Of a DNA stretch of 64,000 bases, positions 34,813 through 42,468 are shown in pieces. The position numbers were made by a program, and so were the translations under genes. The stretch comes from Aminobacter ciceronei. Its GTDB lineage: Bacteria > Pseudomonadota > Alphaproteobacteria > Rhizobiales > Rhizobiaceae. The notes beneath the pieces are model-generated. The model saw nothing but the letters and a program-made list of their open reading frames with translations, was not told the origin of the DNA and made no database searches. Each line of letters begins with the position of its first letter. Positions within the stretch are counted from its first letter, which is position 1. The DNA lies in NCBI RefSeq assembly GCF_014138625.1, contig NZ_JACJHY010000002.1:124001-188000 (forward strand). Reading direction: 5' to 3'.

Positions 34813-34824
34813 CATGGCAGTTTT

Positions 34825-34853
34825 GAGCGGTCGGAAACTCCTGTCGACCGCTC
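34825..34853 (+). terminator. Hairpin after the third GcvT fusion
   Basis: Perfect 9-bp stem GAGCGGTCG/CGACCGCTC (34825-34833 and 34845-34853) starting 12 bases after the stop. There is no T run, so termination strength is uncertain. Confidence 0.5.
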
Positions 34854-34921
34854 GACACGGCTACCCCTGCCTGGCCCAGGTCTGATACGCTCGGCCAAAC
34901 CAGCCGACCGGGGAGGGGTTT

Positions 34922-35236
34922 CTGGCGACCGTTCGATCAAAAAGGCGCGTTGATGCGCTGACATTCCGCGTGGCCGGCGTTCCCGTTCATGTCCACGCGA
35001 CCTTTGCCATTCCTGTGATGCTGCCGTTCCTGCATGAATGGTTCGTGCGGCCGCGGCATGCCCTGGTGCTCACCGTCATTGTCGCGGTGCTGCTGTTCTC
35101 GGCGGTGCTGCTTCACGAACTCGGCCATCTCTGGGCCGCGCGCCGTAGCAAGATCGCCGCCGAGCGCATCGAGCTCTATCTGTTCGGTGGGCGTATCTTG
35201 TTCAGACCATTCGGCCAGCTTCGCGCGCCATGGGCA
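34922..35236 (+). pseudogene. Site-2-protease (M50) gene, 5' part, interrupted by an IS110 element
   Basis: This encodes the N-terminal part of an M50 intramembrane metalloprotease. VPVHVHATFAIPV is the usual start of Rip1-type enzymes, and LLHELGHLWAARR contains the HExxH zinc motif. The reading is cut after about 20 residues past the LFGG motif. A GGAGGGG site at 34912-34918 points to an unusual CTG at 34922 as start; GTG at 34970 is the alternative. The rest of the gene resumes near 36284 in the same frame, beyond the transposase. The protein is probably non-functional. Confidence 0.75.
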
Positions 35237-36107
35237 TGGCGACAGCGATGATAGCGCATTTCTTTGATCCGGAGCGTTGGGCGATAGCCTGGTAGAAGGC
35301 CTTGAAGCGCTGGTTGGCGCGGATGGCGCCGAGGGCTGCCATGTAGAGCGCCCGCCGCAGCCTCGGCCTGCCGCCCCGGATGCTACGCCGGCCGGTCCTT
35401 GTGCCGCTGTCATTGGCAAAGGGCGCAAGGCCTGCGAGGCTGGCGATGGCCTTGGGGGAGATGGTTCCGAGTTCGGGCATGTGGGCCAAGAGGGTCACGG
35501 CGGTCACCTTGCCGATACCGGGGGCAGAGGTCAGGCGCGCGGCCTGTTCGGCAAGTCCGTCCAGGGTTTCGACATGGCTGGCGATCTCGGCTTCGAGGGC
35601 TGCGATGCGCAGCGACAGGTTGGTGATTGCAGCTTCGATGTCGGCGACGACGGTGGCCTCGCCAGTTTCGTCGCGATGACGCAGCTCGAGCGCCCGCGTG
35701 GCGACCAGTTGGTCACGGCGGCGGGCCAAGGCAGCCAGGCGCTCACGCCCGGGACAGGGCGGCGTGTCGGCATCGGGGCGGAACATCGCCCCGATCTCGC
35801 TGAGGATGCGGGCATCGACCCTGTCGGTCTTGGCCAGGCGGCCGCGCGCCTGGGCGAAGCGGCGCACCATCATCGGATTGAGCCGGGCACAAGGGATGCC
35901 GGCCCGGGCAAACGCATGGCGCAGGGCCTTGTCGTGGTGGCCCGTCGCCTCGAAGACGACGAAGCTGCCTGGTACCAGGCCGGCAGCGAAGCCGGCCAAG
36001 GCTGCCGGTTCGTTGGCCACCCGGCTGAAACGGCGGCTGAGCGGATCGAAGACATCGATCATCGCCTTGGCGATGTCGCAACCGATGTAGGTCTGGTGTA
36101 TCGTCAT
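35202..36107 (-). CDS. IS110-family transposase (DEDD)
   Basis: A 301-residue transposase. The N-terminal RuvC-like DEDD domain shows YIGCDIAKAMIDVFD, VFEATGHHDKALR and KTDRVDARILSEIG. The C-terminal Transposase_20 domain has TSAPGIGKVTAVTLLAHMPELG and SLAGLAPFANDSGTRTGRRSIRGGR, where the catalytic Ser of the family lies. ATG at 36107 matches family N-termini. The end is odd: after KKCAIIAVA the usual RKLL-type tail is replaced by residues that seem to be read from the host protease gene, suggesting loss of the element's right end. Confidence 0.88.
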   Translation of the reverse strand: MTIHQTYIGCDIAKAMIDVFDPLSRRFSRVANEPAALAGFAAGLVPGSFVVFEATGHHDKALRHAFARAGIPCARLNPMMVRRFAQARGRLAKTDRVDARILSEIGAMFRPDADTPPCPGRERLAALARRRDQLVATRALELRHRDETGEATVVADIEAAITNLSLRIAALEAEIASHVETLDGLAEQAARLTSAPGIGKVTAVTLLAHMPELGTISPKAIASLAGLAPFANDSGTRTGRRSIRGGRPRLRRALYMAALGAIRANQRFKAFYQAIAQRSGSKKCAIIAVAMPMAREAGRMV

Positions 36108-36284
36108 GGAACCTCTTCCTGTGGTGCGAGGTCCGCGCCAACGGCCTCGTGCAACTGTGCAGGTTGACGGCATGGTGCGGGAAGGGAGCCGAGCCAAGCC
36201 ACGGTCTGCCGTGCTCAGCGCGACGACCAGGATCCTGACGGCGTCCTTCCCGCATTCAATCTACACCAAGCCAAACACACAGGA
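35236..36284 (-). mobile_element. IS110-family insertion sequence in an M50 protease gene
   Basis: About 1.05 kb separates the two halves of the M50 gene and holds one IS110-type transposase reading opposite to the host gene. As usual for IS110 there are no terminal inverted repeats, so ends are estimated from where host homology stops (LFGG side, about 35236) and resumes (AGPMVNL, about 36284). About 177 bases of structured non-coding DNA precede the transposase. The transposase 3' end appears cut short, so this copy may be immobile. Confidence 0.75.
36120..36253 (-). ncRNA. Putative bridge-RNA region of the IS110 element
   Basis: Non-coding left end upstream of the transposase. A 9-bp stem GCGGGAAGG/CCTTCCCGC (36177-36185 with 36245-36253) encloses a smaller hairpin CACGG-TCTG-CCGTG (36200-36213). 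A further hairpin, CGAGG/CCTCG (36127-36131 with 36145-36149), lies next to it. IS110-family elements are known to encode a structured guide (bridge) RNA in this position. Identity here rests on location and fold only. Confidence 0.45.
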
Positions 36285-36775
36285 TCTATGCTGCCGGGCC
36301 GATGGTGAACCTGACCGTAGGGCTGTTGTTTCTGGCCGGCTATTATCTATTCGCTGCCTCCGCAGGGCCAGGTCTCAGCCTTGTCCCGCCACCGCTCGAA
36401 CCTTTGCGCCTGCTGGCGTGGACCTTTGCGCTGGGCGCGGTCCTCAATCTTGCGCTCGCATGTCTCAACCTGCTGCCGGCCCTGCCTCTCGACGGGGGAT
36501 TCATAGCCAGGGAGCTGTTGCAGGCAAGGCTGAGCCCGCAAGCCGCGACACGGATCGTTGGGATTTGCGGCCTTACCCTGTCGACGCTGCGCATGGTTGC
36601 CATGCTGTGGGTGGCATCGAAGGGCTTCCTGATCTGGCTGCCCCCGCCCTTCGGCCCAAACTGGCGGGCGGCGCGAGGCATCCGGAAGACCAAGGCGGTG
36701 CGCCGCAAGCCAGCGCCGGAAGAAGCCGAGACGTTGGAGTGGCGCGGCAAAGGCGGGCGGCCAATCCGACGGTAA
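36284..36775 (+). pseudogene. Site-2-protease (M50) gene, 3' part
   Basis: Continuation of the interrupted M50 gene in the same frame. It resumes with YAAGPMVNLTVG, the conserved AGP turn that normally lies about 20 residues after LFGG, and later has NLLPALPLDGGF, the NPxPxxDG-like motif supplying the third zinc ligand. The last 60 residues form a charged cytoplasmic tail. ATG at 36302 could allow a 157-residue fragment to be made, but it lacks HExxH. Confidence 0.72.
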
Positions 36776-36809
36776 CGCCGCCCATGCAATCTTACGCGCG
36801 CCGCTTGGT

Positions 36810-37394
36810 CTACTGCAGGGCCAGTTCGACCAGCGCGAGATAGGCGCTGTCGTCGGCGAGCTCCGGATTGTAGCCGCGCGCCGCGTAAAGCCCGAGCAGG
36901 GCGAGATAAAGCATCTTCGCCCTGGCGCGGGCCTTGTCTGGTTGCTGGCCGGCGGCAGCGAGTTCCCTTTCGAGATAGGCGAGGCGGGCGGCGTCGACGG
37001 CTCGCAGACGCTCCGCAACCTGGACGTTGGTCGCAGCCCACGACTGGATCGCGGCTTCTGCGCGTGCTGAATCGATGCCGTAGACGGTTCTTGCCAAGGC
37101 ATCCCGCGCGAGATGGCGCAGCCGCAATTGCGGCGTCGCCAATCCGGCCGCATTGTCGATGAGCTGCTGTGTGAAGTCGGCATCCCAAAGGTCGAGGATC
37201 GCTGCCAGCAATTGCGGGCGGTCCTTGAAGTGCCAGTAGAACGAGCCCTTGCTGACGCCCAGCGACTTGGCGAGGCGCTCGACCCTGACTGCGTCAACGC
37301 CGCCATCCGCCAGGGCAGCTACGGCGGCGATCAGCCAGTCTTCGCGCGTCAGGTCCCTTGTCTCGCCTTTTGTCTGCGGAACAGTCCCAGCCAT
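36810..37394 (-). CDS. TetR-family transcriptional regulator
   Basis: A 194-residue TetR regulator with an N-terminal HTH (AVRVERLAKSLGVSKGSFYWHFKDRPQLLAAIL) and a ligand-binding helical domain. Two ATG codons are adjacent (37397 and 37394); AAGGGAG gives better spacing to 37394. It is divergent from the small membrane protein at 37529, with two perfect CATACG-N4-CGTATG palindromes between them, so it very likely represses itself and that gene. Confidence 0.87.
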   Translation of the reverse strand: MAGTVPQTKGETRDLTREDWLIAAVAALADGGVDAVRVERLAKSLGVSKGSFYWHFKDRPQLLAAILDLWDADFTQQLIDNAAGLATPQLRLRHLARDALARTVYGIDSARAEAAIQSWAATNVQVAERLRAVDAARLAYLERELAAAGQQPDKARARAKMLYLALLGLYAARGYNPELADDSAYLALVELALQ

Positions 37395-37425
37395 CATCTC
37401 TCCCTTCTTGCGGCATCGCGCCACA

Positions 37426-37481
37426 CCATACGCATCCGTATGGTTATTTTTGGGCGCTCGCGCTACATACGGTTGCGTATG
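37426..37481. promoter_or_regulatory. Paired TetR operators
   Basis: Two perfect inverted repeats with 4-base spacers: CCATACG-CATC-CGTATGG (37426-37443) and CATACG-GTTG-CGTATG (37466-37481), centres 39 bp apart, within the 134 bases between the divergent TetR and membrane-protein genes. Matching arms in two copies strongly suggest binding sites of the adjacent TetR regulator. Confidence 0.75.
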
Positions 37482-37528
37482 GTCATGCCTTGCGGCGCGG
37501 TCGCGGTCAATCGAAGGAGGTGGACGTC

Positions 37529-37945
37529 ATGGTCAAATGGAGCGCCATTGCGCTGATTTCGCTCGGCATCATTCATATGCTCGTGCTCGGGGCCGAAATC
37601 CCCGCGGAACTGCCGAACTGGTTGTCGCTCAATCTCTGGACCTGGGATCACTGGGCGCCGCTCAGGGCCCAGCCGCTCGACCTGGCACTTTCCGGCGGTG
37701 TGTTCTGGCAATCCATCGGGTCGCTGGCCATCCCGCTGGTCATTCTCGGCGCGCTCATCCTCTGGCTCGATCGCAGGAGCCTGCCCATCCCTGTCTTTGT
37801 CGGCTGGGGGCTGCTCGTCTGGACGGCCATCATGACGGCGATCATGCCGCCGAGTGGCCTGACCGTCGTCTTCGTCGTTTCGGTGTTCCTCACAGTCGGC
37901 CTGCAAGTCCGGTCGAGAAAGCGTGGCAATTCCCCGGCAGCCTGA
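37529..37945 (+). CDS. Four-helix membrane protein (DUF6463-like)
   Basis: A 138-residue protein with four predicted membrane helices (MVKWSAIALISLGIIHMLVLG, FWQSIGSLAIPLVILGALILWL, IPVFVGWGLLVWTAIMTAIM, LTVVFVVSVFLTVGLQV). AAGGAGG at 37514-37520 supports ATG at 37529. It resembles small DUF6463-type proteins, though that name is from memory. It is divergent from and probably repressed by the TetR regulator. Function unknown. Confidence 0.68.
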   Translation: MVKWSAIALISLGIIHMLVLGAEIPAELPNWLSLNLWTWDHWAPLRAQPLDLALSGGVFWQSIGSLAIPLVILGALILWLDRRSLPIPVFVGWGLLVWTAIMTAIMPPSGLTVVFVVSVFLTVGLQVRSRKRGNSPAA

Positions 37946-38042
37946 CCATTTGCGGTGCGCTTCCCGACAATGTGATTGAAAAGTCCGGCTTTCTGGGCGG
38001 GCGTTTCTTTTGAAGAAGCCGAATCTCGCTTACCCTTTGCTT

Positions 38043-38885
38043 ATGTCTGCCGTGGCCAAAGCTCTTCTCGCAGGCGGTGCTGCTTTGGCACTGATGCTGG
38101 GTCTCGGCTTTCACGCCAATGCAGCCGAACAGGTCGATGTGGAACTGGTTCTGGCCGTCGACGTCTCGCTCTCCATGTCGCCTGACGAACTCGAGATCCA
38201 GCGCCACGGCTATGCCGCGGCGCTGACCCATGAACGTGTCCTGCAGGCGATCGCCGAGGGCGCCTATGGCAAGATCGCGGTGACCTATGTCGAATGGGCC
38301 GGCTCGACGTCGCAGATCGTCGTGGTGCCATGGACAGTCATTGCCAATCGCGCCGATGCCGAGCGCGTGGTGCGGCAACTCTCGGCCAAGCCGCCCAACA
38401 GCGCGCGCCGCACCTCTATCTCCAGTGCGCTGGAATTCGGCACGGACCTCTTTGCCGAAAGCGCCTACCGCGGCATGAAGCGAGTGATCGACATCTCGGG
38501 CGACGGTCCGAACAATCAGGGGCCGCCGGTGGATCTGGTGCGAGACGCTGCCGTGGCGCAAGGCATCACCATCAATGGCTTGCCGCTGATGACCAATGGC
38601 GGCTTTGGCAATGCCTATGACGTCGAGGATCTCGACCGCTACTACGCCGATTGCGTCATTGGTGGGCCGGGCGCCTTCATGATCCCGGTCAATGAGTGGT
38701 CGCAGTTTCCGGAGGCGATCCGGCGCAAGCTGGTGCTGGAACTGGCTGGGCCCGCGTCACGTCAGTGGGCCGCCGAGGAAGCAGCCCATCCGCCTGTCGT
38801 GCTTGCCCAGGCGCAGCCGAGATATGACTGCCTGATCGGCGAGAAGCTGTGGCGCGACCGCTCCTGGCTCTGGGACAGCCGTTAG
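38043..38885 (+). CDS. Exported VWA-like protein (DUF1194)
   Basis: A 280-residue protein with a signal peptide (KALLAGGAALALMLGLGFHANA) and a von Willebrand A-like domain. VELVLAVDVSLSMSPDELEIQRHGYAAAL carries the MIDAS-like DxSxS, and RTSISSALEFG and IDISGDGPNNQG supply the other metal-site elements. This is the DUF1194 pattern. ATG at 38043 is preferred over an in-frame TTG at 38010 because it starts the signal peptide. Periplasmic or extracellular, function unknown. Confidence 0.8.
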   Translation: MSAVAKALLAGGAALALMLGLGFHANAAEQVDVELVLAVDVSLSMSPDELEIQRHGYAAALTHERVLQAIAEGAYGKIAVTYVEWAGSTSQIVVVPWTVIANRADAERVVRQLSAKPPNSARRTSISSALEFGTDLFAESAYRGMKRVIDISGDGPNNQGPPVDLVRDAAVAQGITINGLPLMTNGGFGNAYDVEDLDRYYADCVIGGPGAFMIPVNEWSQFPEAIRRKLVLELAGPASRQWAAEEAAHPPVVLAQAQPRYDCLIGEKLWRDRSWLWDSR

Positions 38886-38983
38886 GCATAAGTCGTAAAC
38901 TGCGATCCAGTAGCGGAAAATGCCAAAGTTTGGCCACGCGGCTGTTTTCTCTGCGTCTTCTGGCCACGAGGACACTGAGAAAC

Positions 38984-39364
38984 ATGAAACGCCTAGCACT
39001 CCTTGCCACCGTCGCATCGGTCCTGATGACCGGCAGCGCAAACGCGCAGTATGACGACGACGTTGCCTGCGAGATGTACGAACACAATGGCTATGGCGGC
39101 CGTGTCCTGCCGATGCGGGCCGACCGGTCGATCAGCTTCCGCGCCGGCCGGTTCTGGAACGACCGCGTCTCGTCGGTGCGCGTCGCGCCCGGCTGCACGC
39201 TTGTCGTCTACCAGCACACCGGCATGCAGGGCGCGTCGGAAGAGTTCGACCGCAATGCCCGCTCCATTGGCGGCTGGAACGACCAGATATCGTCGGCAGA
39301 GTGCATCTGCGACGGCTATCAGGACGACGTCGAGGACGGTTACGACCCTTACCGGCGACAGTAG
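38984..39364 (+). CDS. Exported beta/gamma-crystallin-type protein
   Basis: A 126-residue protein with a signal peptide (LALLATVASVLMTGSANA) and two Greek-key motifs of the beta/gamma-crystallin type: CEMYEHNGYGGRVLPM...FWNDRVSSVRV and CTLVVYQHTGMQGASEEF...WNDQISSAEC. The paired WND(R/Q)(V/I)SS segments are the N/D-N/D-X-X-S/T-S calcium-site pattern of microbial crystallins. Four cysteines could form disulfides. The acidic tail (DDVEDGYDPY) is also notable. Possibly a Ca2+-binding envelope protein. Confidence 0.78.
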   Translation: MKRLALLATVASVLMTGSANAQYDDDVACEMYEHNGYGGRVLPMRADRSISFRAGRFWNDRVSSVRVAPGCTLVVYQHTGMQGASEEFDRNARSIGGWNDQISSAECICDGYQDDVEDGYDPYRRQ

Positions 39365-39367
39365 CTG

Positions 39368-40369
39368 TCAGGCCGCAATCAACTGTTTGCGGTCGATGCG
39401 CTCCTGCTGCGGCGAACGGGCATAAAGCTCACGGTAGCATTTCGAGAAATGCGAGGCTGAGACGAAGCCGCAGGCGACGGCAACCTCGACGACAGGCATC
39501 GACGACTGGATCAAAAGATGCCGGGCGCGGTCGAGCCGGATTTCGAGATAATAGCGGGCAGGGGACCGACCCATCTCGGTGCGGAACAGTCGCTCGATCT
39601 GTCGCCTGGACAGGCCGACATGGTCGGCAATCTCGATCAGCGACAGCGGCTCCGACAGGTTGGCTTCCATCAGTTCGATGATTGTCAGGACTTTTGAGTT
39701 CTGCACGCCGAGCCGTGCCCTCAACGGCAGGCGCTGGCGGTCGGTCGGGCTGCGGACACGATCGGTGAGCACCTGCTCACAGATGCGGTTGACGAGGTTG
39801 TCGTCGAAATCGTCGCCGATCAGTTTGAGCATCATGTCGAGGGCAGCGGTGCCGCCGGCGCAGGTGTAGATGTTCTGGTCGACCTCGAACAGGTCGGCAT
39901 AGACATTGGCCTTGGGGAAAGCCTCGGCGAATCCCGGCAGATTTTCCCAATGGATGGCGCAACGCTTGTTGGACAGCAGGCCGGCATTGGCCAGCACATA
40001 GGCGCCGGTGCACAAGCCGCCGACGGCGACGCCGCGATTGTACTCCTCGCGCAGCCAGGCAAAGACCGACTTGTTGGTGTAGGTCTCAACATTGATGCCG
40101 GTGCAGACGATGACCATCGAAGGCCGTTCCGGCCCGGCCATTTTCTTGCGCTCCTCGTCGAGCGAGGTGTTGACGGCACATTCGACGCCATTCGAGGCGG
40201 GCACGGCCTTACCGTCGATGCTGGCCAAGCGCCATTTGTAGGCCTCGTAGCCGAGCATGCGATTGGCGATGCGCAGTGGGTCGAGGGCAGTCGCAAAGGC
40301 GACCATGGTGAAGTCGGGGACAAGGAAGAACACAAGCGATCGTTTGATCGGATGTTTGATGGCGTTCAA
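39368..40369 (-). CDS. GlxA/GbdR-type AraC regulator with DJ-1/PfpI domain
   Basis: A 333-residue regulator with an N-terminal class-I-glutamine-amidotransferase-like domain (RSLVFFLVPDFTMVAFATALDPLRIAN, VGGLCTGAYVLANAGLL) and a C-terminal AraC HTH pair (SLIEIADHVGLSRRQIERLFR, PVVEVAVACGFVSASHFSKCYR). This is the layout of GbdR, the glycine-betaine/dimethylglycine regulator of Pseudomonas, and of CdhR and ArgR-type relatives. TTG at 40369 with GAGGG five bases upstream is the best start; the longer frame begins at TTG 40435. Given nearby demethylation genes, a GbdR-like role is attractive but unproven. Confidence 0.84.
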   Translation of the reverse strand: MNAIKHPIKRSLVFFLVPDFTMVAFATALDPLRIANRMLGYEAYKWRLASIDGKAVPASNGVECAVNTSLDEERKKMAGPERPSMVIVCTGINVETYTNKSVFAWLREEYNRGVAVGGLCTGAYVLANAGLLSNKRCAIHWENLPGFAEAFPKANVYADLFEVDQNIYTCAGGTAALDMMLKLIGDDFDDNLVNRICEQVLTDRVRSPTDRQRLPLRARLGVQNSKVLTIIELMEANLSEPLSLIEIADHVGLSRRQIERLFRTEMGRSPARYYLEIRLDRARHLLIQSSMPVVEVAVACGFVSASHFSKCYRELYARSPQQERIDRKQLIAA

Positions 40370-40406
40370 GGAACCCTCGCGCTGGCCGGGAACGACGCGA
40401 CTTTGA

Positions 40407-40582
40407 TGTCGCGAATAGCATAGCGTCAACAGCAAATTCCCTTGCTGTCAATGGGGTTGAAGCTGTCGCTAAAATTAAAGTTTGCGACATGGGCAAAACG
40501 CCGCTGGCTCGTTTTGACGAACAAATGACGCGTTTGAAACGGCGGGGCAGCCCGGGCCGGCCGAATGCCGGTGATGTCGCAA
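40407..40582. promoter_or_regulatory. Cluster of TGTCGC/GCGACA elements upstream of the GlxA-type regulator
   Basis: Four copies of one core lie in 176 bases: TGTCGC at 40407-40412 and 40464-40469, TTGCGACA at 40482-40489 (forming an inverted pair with the previous one, 14-base gap) and TGTCGCAA at 40575-40582. Probably autoregulatory sites of the adjacent AraC-type regulator; the same core recurs at the corrinoid-methyltransferase promoters. Confidence 0.45.
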
Positions 40583-40616
40583 CTGGCGTCGCCGAATGAC
40601 GGCGTCAAAAAGAAAA

Positions 40617-40634
40617 GAGCGGCTTGCGCCGCTC
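40617..40634 (-). terminator. Rho-independent terminator of the 46-residue gene
   Basis: Perfect 7-bp stem GAGCGGC/GCCGCTC (40617-40623 and 40628-40634) with a T-rich tail on the minus strand (40605-40616). A second inverted repeat, TTCGATCC/GGATCGAA (40641-40666), precedes it directly after the gene at 40674. Confidence 0.8.
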
Positions 40635-40673
40635 CAATGGTTCGATCCGGGAGGAAAGGGATCGAAAGAAAAC

Positions 40674-40814
40674 TCAGCCGACGAGCATGCCGAGGCGGTT
40701 TGCGGCTATCGCTCCGGTCTGGCCGGGCATCGTCCTGGAAAGGCGCTGGCGCTCGATCGCGGTCGACAGCGAGGTGTCGCGGCGGATACCGAACAAGCGG
40801 GCAAAAATCTTCAT
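40674..40814 (-). CDS. Small basic protein, 46 residues
   Basis: A 46-residue protein (MKIFARLFGIRRDTSLSTAIE...) starting at ATG 40814 with GGAG eight bases upstream. It is followed by two hairpins, the second a good rho-independent terminator, so it appears to be a real short transcription unit. It carries IRRD near the start but no clear DUF1127 motif. It lies at one edge of the group of small proteins around lsrB. Function unknown. Confidence 0.55.
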   Translation of the reverse strand: MKIFARLFGIRRDTSLSTAIERQRLSRTMPGQTGAIAANRLGMLVG

Positions 40815-41140
40815 GACACATCTCCATGCACAGTGGTTACACGGGGTGCCTTCGCGTTGTGGAGTGGGGCAGCTCGTTTGACGATGCGCATATAGGCCTT
40901 GGCCGATGCGGATCATGCTGCAAATGCGAAGTGGCACACCTCAAAAGCGACACGACATGCGACATTACTGCGGATGCGACGTCGGTTGCGACGAAAAATC
41001 AAGCTATTTCAGTCTCTTGAGAGGATGCTGCGGCGCCATGCAAGCCGTTCATCCCAGGCGTGCGGCGCTCGCATGGCTGAGGCGAGGTCGCATGACCTGT
41101 CGACACCATGCGACAGGTCGCGACTTCGCCTCGACACTGC
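40815..41140. promoter_or_regulatory. 326-base non-coding region with TGCGAC repeats and nested palindromes
   Basis: I see no gene here. The region holds repeated TGCGAC cores (40958-40963, 40975-40980, 40987-40992, plus AGCGACA at 40946-40952). It also holds two interleaved perfect 8-bp inverted repeats: GTCGCATG/CATGCGAC (41087-41094 and 41107-41114) and ACCTGTCG/CGACAGGT (41095-41102 and 41111-41118). It is upstream of the 46-residue gene and downstream of the 59-residue gene. Confidence 0.5.
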
Positions 41141-41320
41141 TCAGACCGCTTCACCGCTGTGGCCGCGACGGTAGCCGGTGTTCGAATCGAAGGCTTCCGG
41201 CCAGCCGATGTCCTTCTGCAATTCGATCGGCAGCGAGCGGATCGAGCGGGCGGTGTTAATGCGGGTACGGGCGGCGTTGAGTTCGCTGGCGATGCGCCCG
41301 ATCGATGAGAAAATGGACAT
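41141..41320 (-). CDS. DUF1127-like small protein, 59 residues
   Basis: A 59-residue protein with the C-terminal pattern SLPIELQKDIGWPE, as in DUF1127-type proteins of alphaproteobacteria, preceded by a basic helix (ELNAARTRINTARSIR). AAGGAGAG sits before ATG at 41320. It is divergent from lsrB. DUF1127 members bind RNA or act in phosphate and carbon metabolism in the few studied cases; here the function is unknown. Confidence 0.75.
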   Translation of the reverse strand: MSIFSSIGRIASELNAARTRINTARSIRSLPIELQKDIGWPEAFDSNTGYRRGHSGEAV

Positions 41321-41547
41321 TGCGGTCTCTCCTTCCTGCTGGGCCGGGTCAAGGCCGGCTTGAGGTGCTCGCCCGGTGGGCACCGCTTGCTTCAACCGTC
41401 TCGCGCACCATGGCGCTTCCGTTCCGGGCTCTGTCGACGCTTGGCCATGGCCGCTGCTTCGATGGTGTTGACTATCGCTCAGGGATGAGGTTCAATCAAA
41501 CGAAATGAAATGATGTGTTCGATCAGAAATATTGAAGGTCATTGGCC

Positions 41548-42447
41548 ATGAACGCACCGCTCAATCATCCGCTGCCGCTGCTCGACCTCGATGTGCTGCG
41601 CACTTTCGTTGCGATTGCCGAGACCGGCAGCTTCACCACGGCCGCCAATGCGGTGTTCCGCACGCCCTCGGCCGTGTCGATGCAGATCAAGAAGCTCGAG
41701 GACATTCTCGGGCGCTCGGTGTTCTTCCGCGACGCGCGTTCGGTGACGCTGACCACCGACGGCGAAATGCTGCTCGGCTATGCGCGCCGCATGCTGGCGA
41801 TCAATCGCGAGGCGGTGTCGAAGTTCATCATTCCCGACATCGTTGGCGTGGTTCGCCTGGGTTCGCCCGACGATTTCGGCGAACGCGTGCTGCCGCATGT
41901 GCTCAAGCGTTTTGCTCAGACGCATCCTTCGATTGCCGTCGACGTCATCATCGACCAGAGCAGCAATCTCAGACGCCGTATGGACGATCGGGCGCTTGAC
42001 ATCACGCTGCTGACCAATGCCTGCAGGGCCAATGCAGCAGGCGCCGAGACGCTGCTGACCGAGCCGATCGTCTGGGCTGGCGCCAGGGGCGGCTGCGCCC
42101 ATCTGCGCGAGCCGCTGCCGGTGTCGATCTGGGAAGAGGGGTGCGCATGGCGGGCAGGGGCGCTCGAAGCGCTCGGCCGCGATGGCCGCAACTATCGTGT
42201 CGCCTATATGAGCGCGCACACGGCCGGGCAGCGGGCCGCAATCCTGTCCGACCTGGCGGTCGCGCCGCTGCCGCGGTCGTTCATCGGCGACGAACTCGTC
42301 GAACTCGGCGTCAAGGATGGCATGCCGGAGATCGGCAACTACAGCCTGGCGATGATCGTGGCACCCGAGGCAAGCGCGCCCGTCAAGGCCGCGGCCGACC
42401 ATATCCGCGCGGCCTTCGAGACCTTCAACCTTACAGGCAAGTTCTAG
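41548..42447 (+). CDS. lsrB: LsrB-type LysR regulator
   Basis: A 299-residue LysR regulator whose sequence matches my recollection of rhizobial LsrB. The HTH is VLRTFVAIAETGSFTTAANAVFRTPSAVSMQIKKLEDILGRSVF. The effector domain contains GVVRLGSPDDFGERVLPHVLKRFAQTHP and two or three cysteines (NACRANA, GGCAHLREP, EEGCAW), which in LsrB are linked to redox sensing. ATG at 41548 is used; a TTG precedes it in frame. LsrB is needed for symbiosis, LPS and oxidative-stress responses in Sinorhizobium. Small DUF1127-like genes surround it. Confidence 0.75.
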   Translation: MNAPLNHPLPLLDLDVLRTFVAIAETGSFTTAANAVFRTPSAVSMQIKKLEDILGRSVFFRDARSVTLTTDGEMLLGYARRMLAINREAVSKFIIPDIVGVVRLGSPDDFGERVLPHVLKRFAQTHPSIAVDVIIDQSSNLRRRMDDRALDITLLTNACRANAAGAETLLTEPIVWAGARGGCAHLREPLPVSIWEEGCAWRAGALEALGRDGRNYRVAYMSAHTAGQRAAILSDLAVAPLPRSFIGDELVELGVKDGMPEIGNYSLAMIVAPEASAPVKAAADHIRAAFETFNLTGKF

Positions 42448-42468
42448 AGCGCACCTGTGGTGATGGCT

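Noticed and set aside
32212-34815. Very long open frame (867 codons) antisense to the third GcvT fusion.
   Set aside because: It mirrors codon bias of the high-GC gene on the other strand; its composition is low in recognisable domains and it has no ribosome site.
35202-36300. Terminal inverted repeats and target duplication for the IS element.
   Set aside because: None could be found by eye; IS110-family elements normally lack them, so ends are given only approximately.
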